Positions 1 to 7,633 of a stretch of 19,425 nt of DNA are shown one piece after another. The DNA is from JAUZPB01 sp037140715 (lineage in GTDB: Bacteria; Bacteroidota; Ignavibacteria; Ignavibacteriales; SURF-24). A program made the translations under genes and the position numbers. The stretch's first letter is position 1, and every line of letters starts with the position of its first letter. The DNA is taken from NCBI GenBank assembly GCA_037140715.1, contig JBAXDX010000054.1:1-19425 (forward strand), read 5' to 3'. The notes under the pieces were generated by a model. The model made no database searches. It worked only from the letters and a program-made list of their open reading frames with translations, and was not told the origin of the DNA.

Positions 1-216
1 CCATAATATTGTGTTAACTTTAAAAAGATTATTGGCAATATATAATATTATTATTCAAAAAACATCGGTATAAGTAACGTAGATTCATGCGAACGATTAC
101 GCAGGACATCTGGCAAAGGCAAAGGCAAAGGCAAAGGCAAAGGCAAAGGCAAAGATAAAGTAAAACACAATAAATTCCGCGGGGTTCTCTTTGCCTTTAC
201 CTGTTCCTTAGTTCGC
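1..216. other. Non-coding left edge, AT-rich with a hexamer tract
   Basis: I see no credible gene here. The first 100 bases are AT-rich without clear structure. The rest holds a GGCAAA tract (112-153) and a 10-bp direct repeat TAAATTCCGC at 171-180 and 218-227, the second copy overlapping the stop codon of the thioesterase gene. This is the 3' flank of that minus-strand gene. Confidence 0.6.
112..153. repeat. GGCAAA hexamer tandem repeat, 7 perfect copies
   Basis: Seven uninterrupted GGCAAA units run from 112 to 153. The segment 189-198 (CTTTGCCTTT) is the reverse complement of part of the tract, so a transcript leaving the thioesterase gene could fold back on the tract in several registers. 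The tract lies outside any gene I can support. Copy number is likely to vary by slipped-strand mispairing (inference). Confidence 0.9.
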
Positions 217-612
217 TTAAATTCCGCTAAGAAACTCCCTTAACCTGTCCGGTATCCCGGTTTTCTTCCATGCGGGGAGGTCGATAAAAACGTGCACAGC
301 TTTAACTGTGGTACAAAACTCACCGGCTTCATTGCGGAATGTATATTTCATCTCGAATGAAGTTTCTTTTATGGCAACTACTTCAACCTCTGCCGTTACT
401 TTTGTGTTGGGCAGTATCGGCTTCCTGTAGTCAGCTTCTGTATGGATAAGCGGAACGGCGTATTTCTCGTTGAAGAAATATTCTTTGCCGATGCCACTGT
501 TCTCCAGCATTTCTTCGAAAGCCGAATGCGCCAGTCTGAAGATGTTACCGAAGAAAAGAACACCTGCCGGGTCGGCATCATAGAAATTTACTCTGAGTAC
601 GGTTGTGAACAT
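217..612 (-). CDS. Acyl-CoA thioesterase, hotdog-fold 4HBT/YbgC-like
   Basis: This 131-residue protein has the length of a single-domain 4-hydroxybenzoyl-CoA thioesterase/YbgC-type enzyme, which hydrolyses acyl-CoA thioesters in the cytoplasm. The family active-site signature appears at residues 12-17 as D-A-D-P-A-G followed by VLFFGN; by alignment to the Pseudomonas 4HBT motif, D14 is the probable catalytic aspartate. H30 and the Y62-R63-K64-P65 strand also fit the fold. The substrate cannot be read from the sequence: short-chain, aromatic or DHNA-CoA are all possible, and no menaquinone genes are nearby. The ATG at 612 follows a CAGG motif 7 nt upstream, a modest ribosome binding site. It is divergent from the YwqK-repeat gene across 228 bp, and its 3' flank is repeat-rich. 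Confidence 0.85.
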   Translation of the reverse strand: MFTTVLRVNFYDADPAGVLFFGNIFRLAHSAFEEMLENSGIGKEYFFNEKYAVPLIHTEADYRKPILPNTKVTAEVEVVAIKETSFEMKYTFRNEAGEFCTTVKAVHVFIDLPAWKKTGIPDRLREFLSGI

Positions 613-840
613 AATAAAACCTGTTTTGTTTATTTTATTGGTATCTGAAAAATAATGTTAATTACATATAAAAGCATGGAGCGGATGAATGATGCAGTTC
701 ATCATCAGGAATTACATTCATTCTGTATTTATTTAGAAATAATACATAATAAATCTACTAAAATATAATTTCATTTTTCCTTAACTTTGTACTGACTTTT
801 ACACATTTTTATTGATTTGAGAGGCAGACGCTTTAAGTTT
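613..840. promoter_or_regulatory. Divergent intergenic region with candidate promoter
   Basis: The thioesterase and the YwqK-repeat gene are transcribed away from each other from this AT-rich gap. TAACTTTG at 782-789 matches the Bacteroidota -7 consensus TAnnTTTG and lies 51 nt before the ATG at 841, but I find no TTTG at the expected upstream spacing, so the promoter call is weak. A small inverted repeat GATGAA/TTCATC sits at 684-703. No clear promoter was found for the thioesterase. Confidence 0.3.
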
Positions 841-2166
841 ATGAATAAATTCAGAATAGTCTTTATCACTCTGTGCATTACATTAATTACCGGACTCCCG
901 CTTCCGGCTCAGGGAAAACAATATGACGTTAAATATACATACTACGACAACGGCAAAGTAAAGACTGAAGGAACATATCATTACGGCAGGCGCGAGGGTT
1001 CATTCCGCGAGTTTTATCCTGGCGGACAGCTTTGGAAACTGTGGTATTTCCATGAGGATAAGGAAGACGGTAATTCGCTATGGTATCTCGATAACGGTAC
1101 GCTTAGTATGGAATGGAATTATTCTGACGGCAGGCTTGAAGGCATATCGAAATGGTATTATGAATCGGGGCAGCTCTGGGCGGAACCAAACTATGTCAAT
1201 AATATTCAGGAAGGCATTACCAAAACTTATTACCGCAGTGGCAAAGTTATGGGACTCTGGCTTTATCATAACGGACAACTGAACGGATTGTCTAAATCTT
1301 ACTTCGAAAGTGGCAGACCTGAGTTTGAAAAGTATTACGCGGATGACAAACTGCAGGGCATCAGCAAAACATTTTATGATAATGGTATGACAGCTCTTGA
1401 AGCTAATTATAAAGACGATAAGCTCGATGGCACCTCGCACCTTTATTATATAGACGGCACCGTTAAGGTAATAGATACTTACCAGATGGGACAGATAGTT
1501 AAGCGCGTCCGCTATGGCATTGATAAAAAGTTCGATAAGGCTGAGGAAAGTTTTAAGGATTACTACGATAACGGTATTCTGAAATCAGAGGTAAACTTTA
1601 AAGACGGACTTAAACATGGAGCGGAGAAAACTTATTACGAAAGCGGATACCTGAAAGGCGATCTTCATTATTTATTGGGGAAACTACAGGGCATCTGCAA
1701 AACTTACCATGACAGCGGCTGTGTGGCTCAGATAGCTGAGTATGATAAAGGCATAAAGACCGGCAGGGAACAGGAGTTTGATAATCAGGGAAGAATCCTG
1801 ACAGAGAAAAATTATAATAAGGGACTGCCCGAAGGACTGGCAAAGTTCTATTATCCTGGCGGGAAAGTGGAGTCAGAGGTTAACTATAGCGAAGGACTCG
1901 CCGAAGGCAAATTCCGCGGTTATTATCCTGGTGGCAGGCTTGCTTATGAGGGGAATTATCGCCGTGGCAAATTAGATGGACTTAAGACCTGGTATTTTGA
2001 AAATGGCGAAATATCAGAGTATGCGTTCTATAAAGCCGGACAGATTAACGGTGCGCACATTACTTATCACACAAACGGCTTTGTTAAAAACGAAGCTAAA
2101 TACGACAACGGAAAGCTTATAAGCCAGCGCATTTATGACGAAAAAGGACACACATCAGACAGGTAG
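841..2166 (+). CDS. Secreted YwqK/MORN-like repeat protein
   Basis: About 16 tandem repeats of roughly 24 residues fill the protein from about residue 34 to the end. The core pattern is [YF]Y-x-[NS]-G-[KQ]-[LV]-x4-Y-x2-G-[KR]-x-[DE]-G, typical of YwqK-type/MORN_2 repeats. The eighth repeat is degenerate and carries an insertion of about 15 residues near the middle. The N-terminus, from MNKFRIVFIT through a hydrophobic stretch to LPAQG, is a signal peptide, so the protein is exported to the periplasm or beyond. I chose the ATG at 841 rather than the in-frame TTG at 817, which would put charged residues ahead of the signal peptide and has no ribosome binding site. YwqK homologues are often annotated as antitoxins, but a long exported repeat array fits a surface or scaffold role better. 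The gene converges on the Omp85-type gene with a 62-bp gap. Function unknown. Confidence 0.85.
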   Translation: MNKFRIVFITLCITLITGLPLPAQGKQYDVKYTYYDNGKVKTEGTYHYGRREGSFREFYPGGQLWKLWYFHEDKEDGNSLWYLDNGTLSMEWNYSDGRLEGISKWYYESGQLWAEPNYVNNIQEGITKTYYRSGKVMGLWLYHNGQLNGLSKSYFESGRPEFEKYYADDKLQGISKTFYDNGMTALEANYKDDKLDGTSHLYYIDGTVKVIDTYQMGQIVKRVRYGIDKKFDKAEESFKDYYDNGILKSEVNFKDGLKHGAEKTYYESGYLKGDLHYLLGKLQGICKTYHDSGCVAQIAEYDKGIKTGREQEFDNQGRILTEKNYNKGLPEGLAKFYYPGGKVESEVNYSEGLAEGKFRGYYPGGRLAYEGNYRRGKLDGLKTWYFENGEISEYAFYKAGQINGAHITYHTNGFVKNEAKYDNGKLISQRIYDEKGHTSDR

Positions 2167-2228
2167 AGATGCACTGCCGTGCGTCTTCTTCTGTTGCCGT
2201 GCGTCTTCTTCTACCGTGCGTCTTCTGC
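2166..2228. repeat. Palindromic/tandem element between convergent genes
   Basis: The whole gap between the two convergent stop codons is repetitive. CCGTGCGTCTTCT occurs three times, beginning at 2177, 2197 and 2214; the first two belong to identical 18-bp units at 2175-2192 and 2195-2212. Bases 2166-2174 and 2179-2187 form a nine-pair stem, two of them G-T wobbles, around a TGCC loop that begins at the last base of the YwqK stop codon. The left part resembles GTAGAGACGCAC...GTGCGTCTCTAC-type intergenic palindromes that I recall from FCB genomes (not checked). It may also act as a transcription end for either gene, but there is no clean U-tract. Confidence 0.7.
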
Positions 2229-5200
2229 TTAAAAATCAGTTCCCAGCGAGAATAAATATCTTGGTTCGCTGAATGAATTAAAGTTATACGCCCAGGCAAC
2301 ATCCATTCTGACGAGGAAGTATAAGAGGAACATTCTCGCGCCGAAGCCCGTGCCTGCCAATAAATCCTTTGTAACCAGCCGTCCGTTTTCATTATCGCCC
2401 GTCAGCCTCAGACTCTTATTATTCGTCCACGCCGAACCGGCATCAATAAAAGCCACACCAAGTATATTCTGGAATAACAGCGGCAACGGACCCGTAACAA
2501 GATACCTTATCAAAGGCATTCTAAGTTCAAGGTTCATCAGAGAATACTTTGTACCTGTCTGTTCGGCATAATTATAACCTCTAAGCGGCATTGCCGGAGT
2601 AAGGAAAGCAAAATCGCTGGCTGAGTTAAGAGGAATTTCGCCTGTAGAGAAGGTGCGGTTAATCCAGTTATCCGTACCACCAATAAAGAATCTCTGCGGA
2701 TTAGCTCCGTCAGAATAGCCACCTGAAAGTCTGAAAACAAAAGTATTATCGTACCAGAAGCGGTTGTAGTTCCTGAAATCAAAGGTCATTGAGTAAAAAC
2801 TTAAATTTCTATTCCCGATTCTGCCTTTAAGCGGATTGCCAAAGAGCGTAAAATTATATCTTGTGCCGTCAATAGGCGAGGTGTAACCCTGGATAACATT
2901 ATCATGAATAAAGCTAAGCGATGGTATTACATAGCCTATCTTTTCAGTCGGCTCATCAGTATTGTCGAGGTTTTCCGATGATACATTAAGCCAGCTTAGA
3001 GAGCCGTCCAGTCTGTAAAATTTATTAAGCGGACAGCTTGCCGAGAATGTAGCTCCATAGTTTCTGAACCTGAAAAGATTACTCGTATAACCCCCATTGC
3101 GTGTAAGGTAAACAAAGCGTGCCGTATGAAACCCGCTGATGCCATAGTCAATTCTTTTAGGCAGATAATAATAAGCAAGACCGTAATCACTGTTTTTAAG
3201 GTCCATCTGAAGACTTGTAATGCCGGTCAGCCGGTGATTGCCGAGCACATCGCTGAAAGAGAGCTGCGTAGTTCCCAGCAAACCGTAGAACGTGCTGTAA
3301 CCGGCGCTGGCATAAACAATATCAGGTGAAAAGCTGACTTTGTATTTATTGACAAAATAATCCCCGTTTTTATCGAGGTTTTCCTTTGGATTAAATTTAG
3401 AAGTCTTAGATGCAATAATAGTATCATTTATCAGGTCATTATACCCGCCGAAGATGTAGTGGCTATATTTATTCTCTGAAGAATCAGTCTTTGGCGTATC
3501 AACAAACTGACCTGTAAATATCAGACTGTGTATGGTGCCTGATGTATCTTTTTGAGTTTCTGCCATTACAACTGATTTTGCAGGTTCAACGCTGTCCTTT
3601 TCAGGATTAAGCATTTTCGCAATATAAGCCGTTGGCTCAAGAATTTTCCTGGTTGTCTTCGGTTCAAACGGGTTATTCATAAGGAAAATATTATAAGCCG
3701 CGTCATAGTAAGAACTGAAAACAAGCTTTTTGCCATCCTGAGATAAAGATAACTGATAAATACCGTTAAGCGAATTTGTAATCGGAACAAGCTCCGCCTT
3801 CTCTATTGTCCGCCCCGCCTGAACGTCAAACTTTGCCTTATAAATATTATAGATACCATTCAAATCCGAGGCAAAGAGAATTTCATTGCCTTCGGGAGAT
3901 ACAACCGGAGAAGTTACGCTGAAGTTTGGATAATCTGTAATCCTCGTAATCTTCTTTGTCTCAATGTTAATGGCAAACAAATCAGCCTTATTATAATTAT
4001 AACGCGCTATATTAAATGTATCGGTAATAGCGGGCGGAGCTGTATATTCATTCCGGTCGGAGGCAAACAGTACGGTCTTATTATCAGGATCCCAGGCGGG
4101 GGATGAATCCGTAAAGATATCGTTTGTCAGGTTGGTAATCTGTTTTGAATCAATGTTATAAATGTACAGGTCCGATTGCGCACCGTTATGACCGACAAAG
4201 ACAAGGTTCCTGCCGTCAGATGAATATTTCATTGAGGAAATACCGTCAAGCTTAATAGGCAGGGTTTCTTTTTCTTCGGACTGAATGTCAATAATGTAGG
4301 CTACATCATAGCCACTGCTTTTAGCTGTCAGAACAATTTTACTGCCATCGGGCGACCATGCAAGTCCCGGAGCAAGTATGTTTAATTCCTCAAACTCATT
4401 TGTACGGTTGCCGGCTACAAGCTTCTTAATAATTTTGCCATCAATGGCGTTCATCAGATAAACGTCAAAGTAGAAGTCCCTGTTTGAGATAAAAGCAATC
4501 TTATCGCCCTGCGGAGAAATAGCGGGTATTGTATTATACGAGCCGCCTTTTTCTTTTTTCTGGTCGGTAAGCTTTTTGGCGAACTGGTCAGGGTCATCTC
4601 TTGTGGCAATGTCAGGCCAGAACTGCTTCTTAAGTTCTTTCTTCCAGCGTTCATTAAATTCCTCATAGTTCAGCCCGATTGATGCTTTCATAGCTTCCTG
4701 AAGGTCACCCATGCCTTTTGTTTTATTAATAATCTCGCTTATCTTTTCCTTACCATACTTCTGCGAAATATAATAAAACACAGACTGACCGCCACGGTAA
4801 GCCATATAACCGTTAAGTCCGTTGATATCCGGGAGATACTCATTAATTATGGCATCTCTGATAAACATATCAGTATTAACATCCCAGCCGAGTGACTCAT
4901 ATTCAGCAATTCCCTCACTAAACCAAAGAGGCAGCTGCATACTGATATTTCTGGAAATAATATTCTGTAGCGACCCGCCGTATAACATATCATTAATTAC
5001 GGCATGAGAAAGTTCATGATGAATAACATGCCTGAAACTTGCATACGACCCGTCAAAGGGAAGAACTACTCTGTTCTTGAACAGTTCGGTAAAGCCGCCA
5101 ATGCCTTCATCGAGATACTGGTCGGTTACATTAGTCTCCTGGAAATCGTTATGACTGCGGTAAACGATAATAGTTATTCTGTTACTGATAGAATAGCGGA

Positions 5201-5426
5201 AGCTGCTCTGAATTGAAACCAAAGCATCTTCGGCAGCCTTTGCGCAGAATTCAGCGATTTTTTCTCCGCCATCGGAGAAATAAATATCAAAATGATGTGT
5301 CTGGATATAATACCAGGAATAATCTTTGTACTGCACCTTATTCTGCCCGAAGGCACCTTCCTGCGCACGTATAGATGAAAGGGCTGTTAATAAAACCACA
5401 AGTATAAAAAATATTTTATTTATCAT
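2229..5426 (-). CDS. Peptidase MA-like/TolB propeller/Omp85-type barrel protein
   Basis: This is a 1065-residue exported protein in three parts. Residues 1-21 are a signal peptide ending SIRAQ. Residues about 30-270 form a peptidase MA-like zinc metalloprotease domain with intact HELSH at 137-141 and a downstream W-F-S-E-G-I-A-E-Y at 168-176 that can supply the third ligand. Residues about 290-590 contain TolB/PD40 beta-propeller blades with repeated SP.G..I.F.S-type motifs, for example SPQGDKIAFISNRD and SPEGNEILFASD. From about 690 to the terminal F1065 is an Omp85-type barrel, supported by the L-R-G-Y loop motif at 948-951, F-I-D-A-G-S-A-W at 993-1000 and the final aromatic residue. I see no POTRA domains. 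The likely location is the outer membrane with the N-terminal domains periplasmic. It lies two genes downstream of tamB, suggesting a TamA-like role or self-secretion of the protease; both are inference. Database names such as 'Tol biopolymer transporter' would reflect only the propeller. Confidence 0.8.
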   Translation of the reverse strand: MINKIFFILVVLLTALSSIRAQEGAFGQNKVQYKDYSWYYIQTHHFDIYFSDGGEKIAEFCAKAAEDALVSIQSSFRYSISNRITIIVYRSHNDFQETNVTDQYLDEGIGGFTELFKNRVVLPFDGSYASFRHVIHHELSHAVINDMLYGGSLQNIISRNISMQLPLWFSEGIAEYESLGWDVNTDMFIRDAIINEYLPDINGLNGYMAYRGGQSVFYYISQKYGKEKISEIINKTKGMGDLQEAMKASIGLNYEEFNERWKKELKKQFWPDIATRDDPDQFAKKLTDQKKEKGGSYNTIPAISPQGDKIAFISNRDFYFDVYLMNAIDGKIIKKLVAGNRTNEFEELNILAPGLAWSPDGSKIVLTAKSSGYDVAYIIDIQSEEKETLPIKLDGISSMKYSSDGRNLVFVGHNGAQSDLYIYNIDSKQITNLTNDIFTDSSPAWDPDNKTVLFASDRNEYTAPPAITDTFNIARYNYNKADLFAINIETKKITRITDYPNFSVTSPVVSPEGNEILFASDLNGIYNIYKAKFDVQAGRTIEKAELVPITNSLNGIYQLSLSQDGKKLVFSSYYDAAYNIFLMNNPFEPKTTRKILEPTAYIAKMLNPEKDSVEPAKSVVMAETQKDTSGTIHSLIFTGQFVDTPKTDSSENKYSHYIFGGYNDLINDTIIASKTSKFNPKENLDKNGDYFVNKYKVSFSPDIVYASAGYSTFYGLLGTTQLSFSDVLGNHRLTGITSLQMDLKNSDYGLAYYYLPKRIDYGISGFHTARFVYLTRNGGYTSNLFRFRNYGATFSASCPLNKFYRLDGSLSWLNVSSENLDNTDEPTEKIGYVIPSLSFIHDNVIQGYTSPIDGTRYNFTLFGNPLKGRIGNRNLSFYSMTFDFRNYNRFWYDNTFVFRLSGGYSDGANPQRFFIGGTDNWINRTFSTGEIPLNSASDFAFLTPAMPLRGYNYAEQTGTKYSLMNLELRMPLIRYLVTGPLPLLFQNILGVAFIDAGSAWTNNKSLRLTGDNENGRLVTKDLLAGTGFGARMFLLYFLVRMDVAWAYNFNSFSEPRYLFSLGTDF

Positions 5427-5456
5427 CTTATGCTCATTCTATTTATAATTAAAATG

Positions 5457-5491
5457 AAAAAAGTAGCCTGGATGGGAATTCGCCCGTCAAA
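5457..5491 (-). promoter_or_regulatory. Candidate Bacteroidota-type promoter for the barrel gene
   Basis: On the minus strand, TTTG (5491-5488) is followed after 22 nt by TACTTTTTT (5465-5457), close to the TTTG/TAnnTTTG promoter type of Bacteroidota. The start codon at 5426 is about 30 nt further on. It would give the barrel gene its own transcription start in the 110-bp gap after rnr. Only one near-match was found by eye, so this is tentative. Confidence 0.3.
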
Positions 5492-5536
5492 GAATAGAAA
5501 CAAAAACCAATCTCCCTGCTCATAAACTCAGTTCTT

Positions 5537-7627
5537 CTAAAGGATAAGGAAATCAATCTCCCGCCTTTCAGGGTTCACGCGTATAAGCCGCACATTAACC
5601 TTATCTCCGAGGCGGTAAACCTTATGATTTTTCCTGCCGGTTAATGAATATTTTTTCTCATCATAAATATAATAATCGTCATCCATATCCCGCAGGCGGA
5701 CTAAGCCCTCTGCCATACTGTCCGTAAGTTCTATAAAGATTCCGAAGTTGGTAATACCGGAAATAATACCGTGAAAATTCTCCCCCACATGGTTCTTCAG
5801 AAACTCAGCCTGTTTCAATTTAACTGAAATCCGCTCAGCACTTACAGCGCTACGTTCGGTTGCGGATGTATGTTCGCATATTTCTTCAAGCGTTTTATAT
5901 TGATAAAGACTACGTCCGTTGCCTTCTATATACTGGAAAAGCATACGGTGAACTATCAGATCAGGGTACCTTCTGATTGGCGAAGTAAAATGCGAGTAAT
6001 ACGGGAAGCCGAGACCATAATGCCCGATATTATCAGGAGAATAAACAGCTTTTGCCATCGAGCGTATAGCAATCGCATTTACAACGGCTTCTTCTTCGGT
6101 ACCTTTAACTTCTTCGAGTATTTTTTGGAACTGTTTTGATTTATTGGCTGAATCAGGGTTAAAAGAATACCCCAGAGATTTTACAAAACCGGCGAAATCC
6201 TTAACCTTTTGTTCGTCCGGTAAATCGTGAACACGGTAAATAAATGGAAGCTCTGCTTTCTTTCGCGCAGAACCGATATGTCTGGCTGTAATCTGATTTG
6301 CAAGAAGCATATACTCCTCGATAAGCATATTGCTTTCCCTGACTTCTTTCTTCGTAATTTTTACAGGCATACTGTTTTCATCGAGTTCGAACTTAACTTC
6401 AGGACTAATAAAGTTAATACTCCCCTTACTCATTCTTTTCTTTCTTAATGTAGTGGCAAGCTTATTAAGAAGTGTCAGTTCATCGACAAAGTCGCCGGCT
6501 TTAGTCTCAATTATTTCCTGAGCCTGTTCATAGCTAAAACGTCGCTTACTGTTGATAACAGATTTTTTAATCTCATACTTCTCAATTTTACCGAGCTTTG
6601 TCAGTTCAACAATTACTGAATAAGTAAGTCTGTCTTCAAAAGGGACAAGTGAGCATATACCATTAGAGAGTTTTTCGGGAAGCATAGGAAGGACTTTACC
6701 TACAAAATAAACGCTGTTGCCTCTTGCGCGTGCTTCCTGGTCAAGCATTGAACCGCTGGTTACATAGTGGCTGACATCAGCAATATGAATACCCACCTGA
6801 TAATTGCCATTGGAAAGTATATCGATTGATACGGCATCATCGAAATCCTTGGCATCTTCAGGGTCTATAGTAAAAATAACTTTGTCCCTTAAGTCGAGAC
6901 GGCTACTTAATTCCTCAGATGATATTTTCCCGTCAATATTGCCGGCTTCGTCTAAAACACCTTGCGAAAAGACGTAAGGCAGGTTAAATTCACGCGCCAG
7001 AGCTGAAATTTCAGCGTCATAAGCTCCGGATTTGCCGAGAACTTCCTTTACTGCTCCTTCAGGATTAAGGTTAGGATTATCCCATCTGAACTGGTGAACA
7101 ACAACTTTGTCCCCGCTCTTTGCTCCGTTTAAATCTGATTTAGCTATATATATATCGCGATGCAGGTCTTCATCATCCGGTTTAATGAAGTAAAAAGATT
7201 TCGTTTTATTCAAAGTCCCGACTATTTCATCGCGTTTTCTTTTTACAATATTTACGATTTGTCCTTCTATATTCCTTCCTTTGCTTCTGGCAAAGAGAGA
7301 TACTTCAACAGTATCCCCGTTTAAGGCAACACCAAGATTTTTTGCAGGAATAAAGACATCCCACATATCGGAATTCTTCATAGCCACAAAGCCGTATCCG
7401 CCTTCGGTAAGACTTAACGTACCAATAAGCTTCCCGTCTGAAGTTGCATTGAGGCGGTAACGCCTGCCTGCCTTTGTCAAAAATTTCTCTTCAACAAGCT
7501 CATACAGGACTGCTTTAAGCTGTTCTAATTCATGTTCATCAGTAATCGCGAGGTCTCTTGCAACCTCGCCTGATCTCAGGCTTTTGCCGGGGTTCGATTT
7601 GAAGAAGGCTTTAATTTTCTTTTTCAT
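5537..7627 (-). CDS. rnr: Ribonuclease R (3'-5' exoribonuclease)
   Basis: RNase R degrades structured RNA processively from the 3' end in mRNA and rRNA quality control, and acts in the cytoplasm. The domains run in the usual order: a winged-helix domain at about 1-60, cold-shock/OB domains to about 200, the RNB catalytic domain at about 245-570, and an S1 domain at 616-696. The metal-binding signature D255-P-E-D-A-K-D261-F-D263-D264 is complete, and the second signature S-P-I-R-R-Y-P-D is at 549-556. The winged helix and full OB set favour RNase R over RNase II. At 696 residues it is shorter than the E. coli enzyme (about 813), mainly because the lysine-rich C-terminal tail is missing. The ATG at 7627 is only 6 bp after the tamB stop, so co-transcription with the tamB/hldC group is likely. 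Confidence 0.95.
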   Translation of the reverse strand: MKKKIKAFFKSNPGKSLRSGEVARDLAITDEHELEQLKAVLYELVEEKFLTKAGRRYRLNATSDGKLIGTLSLTEGGYGFVAMKNSDMWDVFIPAKNLGVALNGDTVEVSLFARSKGRNIEGQIVNIVKRKRDEIVGTLNKTKSFYFIKPDDEDLHRDIYIAKSDLNGAKSGDKVVVHQFRWDNPNLNPEGAVKEVLGKSGAYDAEISALAREFNLPYVFSQGVLDEAGNIDGKISSEELSSRLDLRDKVIFTIDPEDAKDFDDAVSIDILSNGNYQVGIHIADVSHYVTSGSMLDQEARARGNSVYFVGKVLPMLPEKLSNGICSLVPFEDRLTYSVIVELTKLGKIEKYEIKKSVINSKRRFSYEQAQEIIETKAGDFVDELTLLNKLATTLRKKRMSKGSINFISPEVKFELDENSMPVKITKKEVRESNMLIEEYMLLANQITARHIGSARKKAELPFIYRVHDLPDEQKVKDFAGFVKSLGYSFNPDSANKSKQFQKILEEVKGTEEEAVVNAIAIRSMAKAVYSPDNIGHYGLGFPYYSHFTSPIRRYPDLIVHRMLFQYIEGNGRSLYQYKTLEEICEHTSATERSAVSAERISVKLKQAEFLKNHVGENFHGIISGITNFGIFIELTDSMAEGLVRLRDMDDDYYIYDEKKYSLTGRKNHKVYRLGDKVNVRLIRVNPERREIDFLIL

Positions 7628-7633
7628 AATAGA

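Noticed and set aside
817..840. TTG start extending the YwqK-repeat protein by 8 residues
   Set aside because: It puts MRGRRFKF before a normal signal peptide, has no ribosome binding site, and the ATG at 841 begins a well-formed leader.
2117..2392. Minus-strand small gene over the convergent gap
   Set aside because: It is an out-of-frame reading through the repeat and the 3' end of the barrel gene, with repetitive arginine-rich composition produced by the repeat.
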